A stretch of DNA of 32,952 bases, taken from positions 1-32,952 of the forward strand of contig JANWLO010000156.1 of the NCBI GenBank assembly GCA_025450815.1, read 5' to 3'. The notes under the pieces are model-generated. The model was not told the origin of the DNA. It did no database searches and saw only the letters and a list, made by a program, of their open reading frames with translations. Position 1 is the stretch's first letter; each line of letters begins with the position of its first letter. Source of the DNA: Gemmatimonadaceae bacterium (GTDB lineage: Bacteria; Gemmatimonadota; Gemmatimonadetes; Gemmatimonadales; Gemmatimonadaceae). Of the stretch, positions 8,520 to 16,069 are shown in pieces. A program made the translations under genes and the position numbers.

Positions 8520-9232
8520 TGAATGCGCGCCGACGGTGCGCGAAGTCGATAGCCGAAGCCTCGCACGGTCTCGATCAGATCGGACGCGACGCCTAGCTTT
8601 ATGCGCAGCCGCTGGATGTGCATGTCAACCGTGCGCGTCTGGATATCGGGCGCGGCATCCCACACCGTCTCGAGCAGATGCGCGCGCCCTTGCACGCGTC
8701 CGCGTCGCTCGGCAAGGGTGAGGAGCAGCTTGAACTCCGTGGCGGTGAGCTCGATCTCCTGCCCGTCGATCCTCACGAGGTGCGCCGAGCGATCGATCTC
8801 GATCGGCCCGATGGTGAGCGCATCGTTCGCCGACGTGCCCGCGGCGGACACGCGCCGCAGGATCGCGCCCACGCGTAGCACGAGCTCCTGTGGGCTGAAC
8901 GGCTTGGCGAGGTAGTCGTCTGCGCCGAGCGACAGGCCGCGAATGCGATCGGCCTCCTCGCGCCGCGCGGTGAGCATGAGCACCGCGACGTCGCGCGTAT
9001 TTTCTGCGGCGCGCAGCTGCTCGAGCACGTCGAAGCCGGACATGCCGGGGAGCATGAGGTCGAGTACCACCATCGCGGGACGTTCCTCGCGCGCGGCCTG
9101 CAGCGCCTCGCTGCCCGTGGACGCCGTGGAAACGCGGTACCCGCTTTTCGCGAGGTGGTACGCGACGAGCGCAACGATGTCCTTCTCATCATCGACCACG
9201 AGCACGCGCTCTCCACCGGCCGCCGCGGTCAC
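8516..9232 (-). CDS. phoB: Phosphate-regulon response regulator PhoB (OmpR family)
   Basis: This is a DNA-binding response regulator of 238 residues. The receiver domain (about 8-122) has the acidic pair DDE (14-16), phospho-acceptor Asp58 (VVLDLMLPG), the Thr of MLTARR and Lys of AKPFSPQE. The winged-helix domain (about 140-232) shows ELTATEFKLL, the recognition-helix region DIQTRTVDMHIQRLRIKL and the terminal hairpin VRGFGYRL. The GTG start at 9232-9230 overlaps the udk stop (GTGA). The much longer open frame upstream lies in udk and is not coding. It is expected to bind the Pho-box-like sites upstream of pstS1, pstS2 and its own operon. Confidence 0.93.
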   Translation of the reverse strand: MTAAAGGERVLVVDDEKDIVALVAYHLAKSGYRVSTASTGSEALQAAREERPAMVVLDLMLPGMSGFDVLEQLRAAENTRDVAVLMLTARREEADRIRGLSLGADDYLAKPFSPQELVLRVGAILRRVSAAGTSANDALTIGPIEIDRSAHLVRIDGQEIELTATEFKLLLTLAERRGRVQGRAHLLETVWDAAPDIQTRTVDMHIQRLRIKLGVASDLIETVRGFGYRLRAPSARIQ

Positions 9233-9852
9233 GAGATCACCGATCGCACGCGCTCCTGGATCCTGGTCGCGATCATTCCGATCGCGACCTCGTTGTAGCC
9301 GCCATGCGGCACGATCACATCGGCGAATTGCTTCGAAGGCTCCACGAACTCCTCGTGCATGGGTCGAACGGTGTGCATGTATTGATCGAGAATGTCCTTC
9401 AACTGCCGTCCGCGCACGCGCATATCGCGCCCAATGCGGCGGATGAGCCTTATATCCGCCTCCACATCCACGAAAATCTTCAGATCGCAGATCTCGCGGA
9501 TGCGCACGTCCCAAAAAAGCAGAATGCCGTCGACGACAATTACGTCCGCGCTCGCAACGGCCTCCGTCCGCGATGAACGAAGGTGATTGACGAAGTCGTA
9601 CACCGGCTTTCGAATCGTCTCGCCTCGCGTGAGAGCCTCGAGCTGGTCGGCGAGCAGCTGCATGTCCACCGCATCCGGATGGTCCCAGTTAAGCTGCCGC
9701 CGCTCATCGAGCGTGAGCTGCGTCATGTTGCGGTAGTACGCATCCATGCTCACCGACGCGACCGAAACATCGGTCAGTCGTTCCGCGACCTTTCGGGCAA
9801 CGGTCGTTTTCCCTGATCCGGAACCACCGGCAATGCCGACGACCAATGTCAT
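9229..9852 (-). CDS. udk: Uridine kinase
   Basis: This enzyme phosphorylates uridine or cytidine to UMP or CMP in pyrimidine salvage, in the cytoplasm. The 207-residue protein has the P-loop GGSGSGKTT at 9-17, the MDAYYRNM motif, NWDHPDAVD (substrate binding), the VVDGILLF segment, RRIGRDMRVRGR (lid) and the terminal region PHGGYNEVAI, all typical of Udk. The ATG at 9852 has AGGAG about nine bases upstream; the longer frame was rejected. It is the first gene of a coupled udk-phoB-phoR unit, which is an unusual partner for PhoBR. A Pho-box-like pair lies about 60 bases upstream. Together with the divergent nucleotidase operon this suggests that nucleosides released during phosphate scavenging are salvaged. 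Confidence 0.93.
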   Translation of the reverse strand: MTLVVGIAGGSGSGKTTVARKVAERLTDVSVASVSMDAYYRNMTQLTLDERRQLNWDHPDAVDMQLLADQLEALTRGETIRKPVYDFVNHLRSSRTEAVASADVIVVDGILLFWDVRIREICDLKIFVDVEADIRLIRRIGRDMRVRGRQLKDILDQYMHTVRPMHEEFVEPSKQFADVIVPHGGYNEVAIGMIATRIQERVRSVIS

Positions 9853-9912
9853 TGCGCGTGCTCCTCGACCGGATGTTCGCGTACCGAGTCGCAATTGAGA
9901 AGCGCACAGCGC

Positions 9913-9928
9913 GTCACGATCATGTAAC
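9913..9928 (-). promoter_or_regulatory. Pho-box-like site between udk-phoBR and the 5'-nucleotidase operon
   Basis: Read on the minus strand, GTTAC (9928-9924) and GTGAC (9917-9913) lie at an 11-bp period, as in the two pst promoters. The GTNAC core is nearly symmetric, so orientation cannot be fixed. The site is 60 bases before udk and 90 before the 5'-nucleotidase and may serve either or both. I could not place convincing -10 elements. Confidence 0.5.
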
Positions 9929-10017
9929 CCATTCCTCGAAGTTGTCGCGTTCTCGTGTCGCGGTCAACGACGGCTCGCGCACTCGCACGGTGATGGCGGG
10001 CCAGCTAACTTTTCCCG

Positions 10018-11700
10018 ATGCGATCTCCGGTACGCTCGGCGCTCATCCTGGTCACGCTGCCTGTCTTGCTGACATCGGCGAGTCGATGGACGGCGGGGCA
10101 ACCGGGGGACATTACCCTGCTGGTCGCCGCCACGACCGACGTGCACGGCCATCTCGTGGGCTGGGACTACTACGCGAACAGGGCGGACACCGCCCGCGGC
10201 CTCGCGCGCGCCGCTACGATTGTCGACTCGCTGCGCGCGGCAGCGCCGGAGCGCGTGGTGCTCGTGGACGCGGGCGACATGCTGCAGGGCACTCCGCTGA
10301 CGTACGTTGCAGCGCGGCGCGACACGTTCCTGGTTCACCCAGTGATGGCCGCGATGAACGCAATGCACTACGATGCGGTTGCGGTGGGCAATCACGAGTT
10401 CAATTACGGACTACCGTTTCTCCGCACCGTGGCGAAGGAGGCGCACTTCCCGCTCCTCGCCGCGAACGCCTATCCCGCCGCCGGCCCCCCGCCGTTCGCC
10501 GGTCGTACGATCGTCGAGCGCGGTGGCGCGCGCATCGCGATCATCGGCGCCACGACGCCCGGCTCCAATGCCTGGGATCACGACAATCTCGCCGGCAAGC
10601 TCACGATCGGCTCCATAGTCCCCGCCGTGCGCGCGCAGGTCGACTCCGCACTCCGCGATCGCGCCGACGTCACCATCGTGGTGGTGCACAGCGGGCTCGG
10701 AGAGCCCTCGAGCTACGACACCGTCGCCACGAGGCTGCCGAGCGAGAACGTGGCGGCGGAGATCGCCCGCGCAGTGCCGGGAATCGATCTCATCGTGTAC
10801 GGTCACTCGCACAAGCAGATGGCCGACACGTTGATCGCGGGCGTGCTCCTCATGCAGCCCAAGAGCTGGGCGACGAGCGTCGCCGTCGCCGAGCTGCAAC
10901 TAACGCGCGAGGGCGTCAGGTGGCACGTGACGGCCAAGCGTTCGTCGCTCGTGCAGTCTGCTGGCCACGTGGAAGATCCGAAGGTGCTTGCGTCCGTGGC
11001 GTCGGGAGATACCGCGGCGCGAAAGTACGTCGCGACGGAGATCGGGACCACTGACGTACGATGGAGCGCCGATTCCGGGCGCGTCGAGGACACGCCGATC
11101 ACGGATCTGGTGCTCGAGGTGGAGCGCCGCGCCGCGCACAGCGATCTCGCCTCCACCGCGGTATTCGACATGAACGCGAAGATCGATTCCGGCGCGGTCA
11201 CCGTGGGCGAGATCGCGCGACTTTACCCGTACGAGAACACGCTGAGCGCAGTGCGCATCACGGGCGCACAGCTCCGCGCCTACCTCGAGTTCAGTGCGCG
11301 GTACTACGGCACCTACGGCAGCTCCGAGCCGCCCGTGCACGACGACATTCCCGGCTACAACTTCGACATCATCGCGGGCGCCGACTACACGATCGATCTG
11401 TCGCGCCCCGCAGGCAGCCGAATCACTGCACTCGCGGTGCGCGGCAAGCCCGTGAGCGATGGCGATAGCTTCACGCTCGCGCTCAACAACTACCGGCGCT
11501 CGGGCGGCGGCGGCTACGCGATGCTGAAAGGCGCGCCCGAGGTCTACACCGGCACCGCGGAGATCCGTGACTTGCTGATCGCCGAGGTCGAGCGACGTCG
11601 CCACATCTCGCCGGCGGACTATTTCGAGAAGAACTGGTCGATCGTTCCCGCAGCGGCGATCGCGCCGGCATATGCCGCCACCCACCACTGGAAGCCATGA
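10018..11700 (+). CDS. Secreted 5'-nucleotidase / 2',3'-cyclic phosphodiesterase (UshA/CpdB family)
   Basis: This is a two-domain metallophosphoesterase of 560 residues that releases phosphate from nucleotides outside the cytoplasm. A hydrophobic N-terminus (about 6-22) is a signal peptide. The catalytic domain carries the dimetal motifs TTDVHGHL, DAGDMLQGTP, VGNHEFNYG, VVVHSG and YGHSHKQM. The C-terminal 5'-nucleotidase domain has the substrate-stacking region (YPYENTL, LNNYRRSGGGGYAML). The start ATG at 10018 has no clear ribosome-binding site and could be leaderless. It overlaps the next small gene (ATGA), so it heads a four-gene operon. It is divergent from udk-phoBR with a Pho-box-like site between. 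Its product nucleosides can be used by the two enzymes downstream. UshA-like and CpdB-like activity cannot be told apart from sequence alone. Confidence 0.92.
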   Translation: MRSPVRSALILVTLPVLLTSASRWTAGQPGDITLLVAATTDVHGHLVGWDYYANRADTARGLARAATIVDSLRAAAPERVVLVDAGDMLQGTPLTYVAARRDTFLVHPVMAAMNAMHYDAVAVGNHEFNYGLPFLRTVAKEAHFPLLAANAYPAAGPPPFAGRTIVERGGARIAIIGATTPGSNAWDHDNLAGKLTIGSIVPAVRAQVDSALRDRADVTIVVVHSGLGEPSSYDTVATRLPSENVAAEIARAVPGIDLIVYGHSHKQMADTLIAGVLLMQPKSWATSVAVAELQLTREGVRWHVTAKRSSLVQSAGHVEDPKVLASVASGDTAARKYVATEIGTTDVRWSADSGRVEDTPITDLVLEVERRAAHSDLASTAVFDMNAKIDSGAVTVGEIARLYPYENTLSAVRITGAQLRAYLEFSARYYGTYGSSEPPVHDDIPGYNFDIIAGADYTIDLSRPAGSRITALAVRGKPVSDGDSFTLALNNYRRSGGGGYAMLKGAPEVYTGTAEIRDLLIAEVERRRHISPADYFEKNWSIVPAAAIAPAYAATHHWKP

Positions 11701-11951
11701 CGCGCATCATCCCCGTATTCGTAAACTCGCAGAGAGTCGAGATAGCCAATGACGCTACCGCGCTCGATGCCGTGCGACTCTGGAGCGAGAGCGCGGCAGA
11801 GGAGGTCGCCAGCGGATCGCGCATGCTGCTCGACGATCGCGGATTGCCAATCGATCCGTCCACGACGGTGCACGGCGGCTCGATCTTTCGCCTCGTTCCG
11901 GCGCGCACTGCCGGCGAACAGGCGCACGACGCGGACGATGCGGCGGAATAG
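11697..11951 (+). CDS. Small unknown protein, possibly beta-grasp-like, in the nucleotide salvage operon
   Basis: I do not recognise this 84-residue protein. Its start overlaps the stop of the 5'-nucleotidase (ATGA), and adenosine deaminase begins three bases after its stop, so it is very probably a real, co-translated gene. The pattern IIPVFVNSQRVEI, ATALDAVRLW, then LDDRGLPID and GGSIFRLVPA reads as strand-strand-helix-strand-strand. It resembles ThiS/MoaD-type beta-grasp folds. It lacks the C-terminal Gly-Gly needed for sulfur carrier activity and ends in an acidic tail (DADDAAE). No signal peptide or membrane segment is seen. Position suggests a helper of the purine salvage enzymes, but that is only context. 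Confidence 0.75.
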   Translation: MTRIIPVFVNSQRVEIANDATALDAVRLWSESAAEEVASGSRMLLDDRGLPIDPSTTVHGGSIFRLVPARTAGEQAHDADDAAE

Positions 11952-11954
11952 TTA

Positions 11955-12995
11955 GTGGCCGATCTCACGCACGAGCTGCTGCGGCGCCTTCCGAAGGCGG
12001 AGCTGCACTGTCATCTCGATGGCTCCGTCCGTCCGCAGACACTGCTCGATCTCGCTGCTGAGCGCGACGTGCCGGTACCCGCGCGCACCGCGCGCGAGAT
12101 GGACGACTACATGATCGTGCGCAACGCACACAATCTCGAGGAGTACCTCGCCCGCTTCTCGGTGACGCTGTCGGTGATGCAAGACGCTCCCGCACTCGAG
12201 CGCATCGCGCGCGAGTTGATCGAGGACGCGGCCCGCGATGGCATACGCTACATCGAGATCCGCTACTCGCCCGTGCTCAACACGCAGGACGGTCTGTCGC
12301 TCGACGAAACGGTGGAGGCGCCACTACGCGGAATCGCTGCGGGCACGCGCGAGACGGGAACGATTGGCCGCGTCATCATCTGCGCGCTCCGGCATCTCGA
12401 GCCCGCTGTTTCGAGCGAGCTGTCGCGACTCGCCGTCGCGTATCGTCATCAGGGTGTGGTCGGCTTCGATCTGGCGGGGGGAGAGTCCGGCCATCCCGCG
12501 CGCGATCACGCCGAGTCGTTCGCGTACGCGCGCGCCCACGATCTCGCCGTGACTGTGCACGCAGGCGAGGGCTACGGCGCAGAGTCCATTCGCCAGGCGG
12601 TGCACGACTGCGGCGCCAATCGCATCGGGCACGCGACGCGGCTCTTCGAAGATCCGTCGCTCTCCCAGTACGTGAACGACCGCCGAATTGCACTGGAGAT
12701 CTGCCTCACCAGCAACGTGCAGACGCACGCGGTCGCATCCTACGAGACTCATCCCCTGCGCGCGTATTTCGACGATGGGCAGAATGTGGTGCTCAGCACC
12801 GACAATCGCCTCATGAGCGGCACGACGCTCACCGACGAATACGCGCACGCCGCGCACTCGCTCGGCTTTTCACTCCCAGAGCTCGCAGAGATCGCCCGCA
12901 ACGGATTCGAAAGCGCGTTCCTGCCGTGGCACGAGCGCGTCGCGCTCCTCGAGTCCGTGGATCGCGAGCTGTCGTCGGTCCTCTCGTCGTCGTGA
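11955..12995 (+). CDS. add: Adenosine deaminase
   Basis: This cytoplasmic zinc enzyme converts adenosine or deoxyadenosine to inosine or deoxyinosine. The 346-residue protein has the metal site HCHLDGS near residue 18, the substrate Gly region (DLAGGESGHP), VTVHAGEGYG, the catalytic His in RIGHATRL and the metal/catalytic Asp in LSTDNRLMSGTTL. The second Asp of the classical Asp-Asp pair is Asn here; this TDNRLMS form is, from memory, common in actinobacterial adenosine deaminases and need not mean loss of activity. The start is a GTG at 11955, three bases after the upstream stop. The stop overlaps the start of the purine nucleoside phosphorylase (GTGA). It supplies inosine to that phosphorylase. 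Confidence 0.94.
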   Translation: MADLTHELLRRLPKAELHCHLDGSVRPQTLLDLAAERDVPVPARTAREMDDYMIVRNAHNLEEYLARFSVTLSVMQDAPALERIARELIEDAARDGIRYIEIRYSPVLNTQDGLSLDETVEAPLRGIAAGTRETGTIGRVIICALRHLEPAVSSELSRLAVAYRHQGVVGFDLAGGESGHPARDHAESFAYARAHDLAVTVHAGEGYGAESIRQAVHDCGANRIGHATRLFEDPSLSQYVNDRRIALEICLTSNVQTHAVASYETHPLRAYFDDGQNVVLSTDNRLMSGTTLTDEYAHAAHSLGFSLPELAEIARNGFESAFLPWHERVALLESVDRELSSVLSSS

Positions 12996-13852
12996 GCACG
13001 CACGCGGACACCGTCGCGCGAGCCGCGGAGCTCGTACGCCACAAGCTCGGCGACGAGCACGCCGTCGCGATCATACTTGGCTCGGGGCTCGGCGCGCTCG
13101 CCGAACGTCTCGAGGATCCGGTGTCGTTGCCGTTCCGCGCGATCCCCGGCTTCCCGCCGGTGAGCGTCTCGGGGCACACCGGTCGCCTCATCGCCGGAAC
13201 GCTAGGCGCGACGCGCGTAATCGTCGCGGCAGGTCGGTACCACCTCTACGAGGGACATTCGCTCGACACCGTCGTGCTCCCCGCGCGCGTGCTGCATGCC
13301 GTGGGCGCGCGCACGCTCTTCGTCTCGAACGCGGCGGGCGGAATCAACCGAACGATACGCCCCGGCGACCTGATGATCATCGAAGACCACATGAATCTCA
13401 CGGGACGCTCGCCGCTCTCCGGCCCGCAGCTGCCGAACGAGACTCGATTCCCCGACATGTCCGCACCGTATGATCCCGCGTTGATCGCGATGCTCCGCGA
13501 CACTGCGCTCGACGCGGGCATCCCCATCTCGAGTGGCGTCTACGCGGCGCTGCTCGGGCCGTCGTACGAAACCCCGGCCGAGGTGCGGATGCTCGAGAGG
13601 CTGGGGGCGGACGCGGTTGGGATGTCCACCGTGCCTGAAGTTCTCGTCGCGCGGGCCCTCGGGATGAGGGTCGCTGGCGTCAGCTGCATCACGAACACCG
13701 CCGCCGGGATGAGCAACAGTCCGATCAGCCACGCCGAGGTGCTGGCGACGACAGCTCGCGCGGCGGTGAGCTTTGAGCGGCTCGTTACAGCCTTCGTGCA
13801 GAGACTCGCCGGCCGTGAACATAGCGATGCGGAACGCGAGGCCGAGCTGTGA
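12992..13852 (+). CDS. punA: Purine nucleoside phosphorylase (trimeric class)
   Basis: This enzyme cleaves inosine or guanosine with phosphate to the free base and ribose-1-phosphate. The 286-residue protein starts at a GTG overlapping the add stop. Motifs of the trimeric PNP class are present: GSGLG, the phosphate-binding HTGRL and GRYHLYEGH, NAAGGIN, EDHMNLTGRSPL, YETPAEVRML, VGMSTVPE and the purine-selecting Asn in CITNTAAGMS. The last eight residues (DAEREAEL) and the stop codon lie in sequence homologous to the dispersed ~300-bp repeat that follows, so the native C-terminus has probably been replaced by repeat-derived codons. It closes the nucleotidase-deaminase-phosphorylase chain. Confidence 0.95.
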   Translation: MSTHADTVARAAELVRHKLGDEHAVAIILGSGLGALAERLEDPVSLPFRAIPGFPPVSVSGHTGRLIAGTLGATRVIVAAGRYHLYEGHSLDTVVLPARVLHAVGARTLFVSNAAGGINRTIRPGDLMIIEDHMNLTGRSPLSGPQLPNETRFPDMSAPYDPALIAMLRDTALDAGIPISSGVYAALLGPSYETPAEVRMLERLGADAVGMSTVPEVLVARALGMRVAGVSCITNTAAGMSNSPISHAEVLATTARAAVSFERLVTAFVQRLAGREHSDAEREAEL

Positions 13853-14114
13853 GACTATGAGCCGATAGCTTGGAGTCCTGAGCTTACGGACGCGAGCATC
13901 GCGGGGCCGGTCTGGATCGAGAGGCGGAACGCGAGCCCAAGCTATAAGCCTGTGAGCAGATGGGCTTGAGCCTTGAGCTTGCGCCGGCGGGGATTCCGCG
14001 CATCCCTTTCGCCTGTAGGAAAGGGATGCTCGAGAAGGGGCGGTAAGGGCTCACATCTCCAGGCTATCGGCTCTCAAGCTATCTGCTTGGGCTCGCCTTC
14101 CGCCTCTCAATGCC
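13822..14114. repeat. ~300-bp dispersed repeat, copy 1
   Basis: This is an unrecognised intergenic element. It recurs in inverted orientation at 20139-20442, roughly 85-90% identical by eye. Inside are inverted repeats of 24 bp (13919-13942 and 14085-14108, 23 of 24 matching, beginning GAGAGGCGG) and a central hairpin of 11 bp (14000-14010 with 14019-14029, GCATCCCTTTC). A CTTGAG/CCTTGAG tandem near 13964-13976 has two units here and three in the other copy. The left edge overlaps the last codons of the purine nucleoside phosphorylase gene. It sits between convergent genes. There is no ORF worth calling and no transposase, so it looks like a MITE-like or structured non-coding repeat. Confidence 0.85.
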
Positions 14115-14148
14115 GGCGGGGGATCGAGATGCGGCTTGTCATCTCCCG

Positions 14149-14937
14149 CTAATCCGCCCAGTGATTCACCGGCCCGTGCCCCCCGCCCAGCCCCGGCGCC
14201 GTCGCGATCGCGCGGTGCACCCACTCGATCGAGCGCTCCACCGCCGCTTCCAATTCCTCGCCGCGCGCCAGCAGCGCGGTGATCGCAGCGGAGAGCGTGC
14301 AACCCGTGCCGTGCGTGTGCAGCGTGCGGAGCCGCGGATGCGTGAACGTGCGCACGCGGTCGCCGTGCACGAGAATATCGATGGCAGCATCGCCCACGAG
14401 ATGGCCGCCCTTGATCAGCGCCGCCGTCGCACCACGCGCCACAAGCGCGCGCCCCGCGCGCTCCATCGCGTCGACATCGCGCACCGTCTCGCCGTGCAGG
14501 ATCTCCGCCTCGTCGAGGTTCGGCGTGACGAGCGTCGCGAGCGGAATCAGCATCGCACGCATGGCGGCCACGGCGTCCGGATCGAGTAACGCGTCCCCCG
14601 AAGCGGACACCATCACCGGGTCGACGACGAGTGGTGCGAGCGCGTGGCGGCGAATCGCGGCGGCCACCAACTCGACCACGTCCGCGTCCGCCAGCATGCC
14701 AGTCTTGAGCGCCGCTGGTCGCAGATCGGTGGCGACCGCGTCGATCTGCATGTCGATCATCTCGAGCGCCACCGGCACCCATCCCGCCACCTCACGCGTG
14801 TTCTGCGCGGTGACCGCCGTGATCACCGACGTCCCGAACACGCCGAAATGCTGAAAGGTCTTGAGATCTGCCTGAATGCCGGCGCCGCCTCCGGAATCGG
14901 AGCCGGCGATCGTCAGTCCGATTGCGGGAATCGCCAT
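14149..14937 (-). CDS. thiD: Hydroxymethylpyrimidine/phosphomethylpyrimidine kinase
   Basis: This ribokinase-family enzyme phosphorylates HMP to HMP-P and HMP-PP in thiamine pyrophosphate synthesis. From the ATG at 14937 the protein has 262 residues, the usual size. It begins with the hallmark IAGSDSGGGAGIQADLK, followed by VTAQNT, VDPVMVSASGDALL and the ATP/anion-hole motif HTHGTGCTLSAAI with the catalytic region. A longer frame upstream was rejected because family members begin at this ATG. It stands alone on the minus strand, convergent with the salvage operon. I see no TPP riboswitch upstream: the ~100 bases before the gene lack the conserved CUGAGA and ACCUGA elements. Confidence 0.95.
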   Translation of the reverse strand: MAIPAIGLTIAGSDSGGGAGIQADLKTFQHFGVFGTSVITAVTAQNTREVAGWVPVALEMIDMQIDAVATDLRPAALKTGMLADADVVELVAAAIRRHALAPLVVDPVMVSASGDALLDPDAVAAMRAMLIPLATLVTPNLDEAEILHGETVRDVDAMERAGRALVARGATAALIKGGHLVGDAAIDILVHGDRVRTFTHPRLRTLHTHGTGCTLSAAITALLARGEELEAAVERSIEWVHRAIATAPGLGGGHGPVNHWAD

Positions 14938-15054
14938 AGATGATAACAATGCCCGATTCCGCCCATTGCGACAACGCCGCGTGACCCCCGCCAGCAGGGG
15001 GCCGTCATCTCTCACCGGCATCATCCTCGCCATTTCCGTTTCGTGTGGTGCATC

Positions 15055-15951
15055 ATGGATCTTCAGCCGATCGCAGCCCTGCTCGTCACCGGTGACTCAC
15101 CAGCCTCGCGCCTGTTGAGCGCGTCGCTCGCGCCCTCGGTGCCGTCGCGCCTCCCCGCCTTCACTCTCGTTCCAGTGCCAATGGGCGATGAGGCGCTCGC
15201 GAGACTCGCGGACCAGCGCGTCGATGTCGTGCTGCTCGATCTCACGGGGCCGCTGGACGTCGCCATGGACGTGCTCGTGCGCATGCGCATCCAGGCTCCA
15301 GATGTGCCCGTGGTGGTGCTGGTCGAGCCAGGACACAAGGGCGAGTCGAACGGTGCCGCTGCAATCGAAGTTGGCGCTTGCGACTCTGTCGTGAAAGAAG
15401 AGCTGAGCAGCGCGCTGCTCACTCGCGTGCTTCACTACGCGATCGAGCGCTATCGCCTGCACGCGACGCTCGAGCAGCTCTCGCTCACCGATCCGCTCAC
15501 AGGTCTCTACAACGCGCACGGCTTCCGCACGCTGGCCGAGCATCATCTCAAGCTCGCGCACCGCACCCGCGGACTCGTGGTCGCGGTGGCCGACGTACAA
15601 TCGCTTGCCGAGATCAATGCGTCGCACGGCCGCGACGAGGGCGACCGCGCGCTCGTGGCCGCGTCGCAGGTGCTGCGCGAGACCTTTCGCGCGTCCGACG
15701 TCATAGCCCGCATCGGCGACGATGACTTCGCGACGCTCATGCTCGATGCCGCCGACGACACCACCGACGTCGTCGCGCCACGGCTGCGTGAGCGGCTCGA
15801 CCATCATTTCCAGGCGCATCGCGGATCGCCGTGGAAGCTCGCGATGACAGTCGGAATCGTCCGCGTGGCGCCGGGGATGCACCCCGCGATCGAAGATCTC
15901 CTCGCGCAGGGCGCAGCGGTCGCCGCGGCGGAGCGGGCGCGCGTGGCGTGA
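15055..15951 (+). CDS. Receiver-like protein with degenerate GGDEF domain
   Basis: The 298-residue protein has a response-regulator-like N-terminal half (about 5-125, with VVLLDLTG around Asp62) and a GGDEF domain (about 140-290) that starts at the typical LTDPLTGLYN (144-153). The active-site loop reads GDDDF (221-225) instead of GG[DE]EF. The KxxND motif region is AEINAS, keeping the Asn but not the following Asp. Diguanylate cyclase activity is therefore doubtful; a binding or scaffold role is more likely. No inhibitory RxxD site stands out. I chose ATG 15055; a GTG at 15043 is also possible and neither has a good ribosome-binding site. It is monocistronic, about 120 bases before the methyltransferase. 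Confidence 0.85.
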   Translation: MDLQPIAALLVTGDSPASRLLSASLAPSVPSRLPAFTLVPVPMGDEALARLADQRVDVVLLDLTGPLDVAMDVLVRMRIQAPDVPVVVLVEPGHKGESNGAAAIEVGACDSVVKEELSSALLTRVLHYAIERYRLHATLEQLSLTDPLTGLYNAHGFRTLAEHHLKLAHRTRGLVVAVADVQSLAEINASHGRDEGDRALVAASQVLRETFRASDVIARIGDDDFATLMLDAADDTTDVVAPRLRERLDHHFQAHRGSPWKLAMTVGIVRVAPGMHPAIEDLLAQGAAVAAAERARVA

Positions 15952-16069
15952 ACCGCCGACGCGCACTCGGATCACGCGCGTTATTGTAGTTCGCCGGCAT
16001 TGCGCCATCTTCACGTACGACCTGCGCGGCGCGCCGCTCCGCCGCCAACATTTCCCTCATCCCGCCCCC

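Noticed and set aside
11697-11951. The small gene as a ThiS or MoaD sulfur carrier
   Set aside because: It lacks the C-terminal Gly-Gly and has no thiamine or molybdopterin neighbours.
13822-14114. The ~300-bp repeats as an insertion sequence
   Set aside because: Neither copy contains a transposase-sized frame, and I could not see target-site duplications; they are called repeats only.
14938-15054. A TPP riboswitch upstream of thiD
   Set aside because: The short leader lacks the conserved THI-box elements.
15055-15951. The GGDEF protein as an active diguanylate cyclase
   Set aside because: The catalytic loop is GDDDF and a conserved Asp is missing, so activity is not supported.
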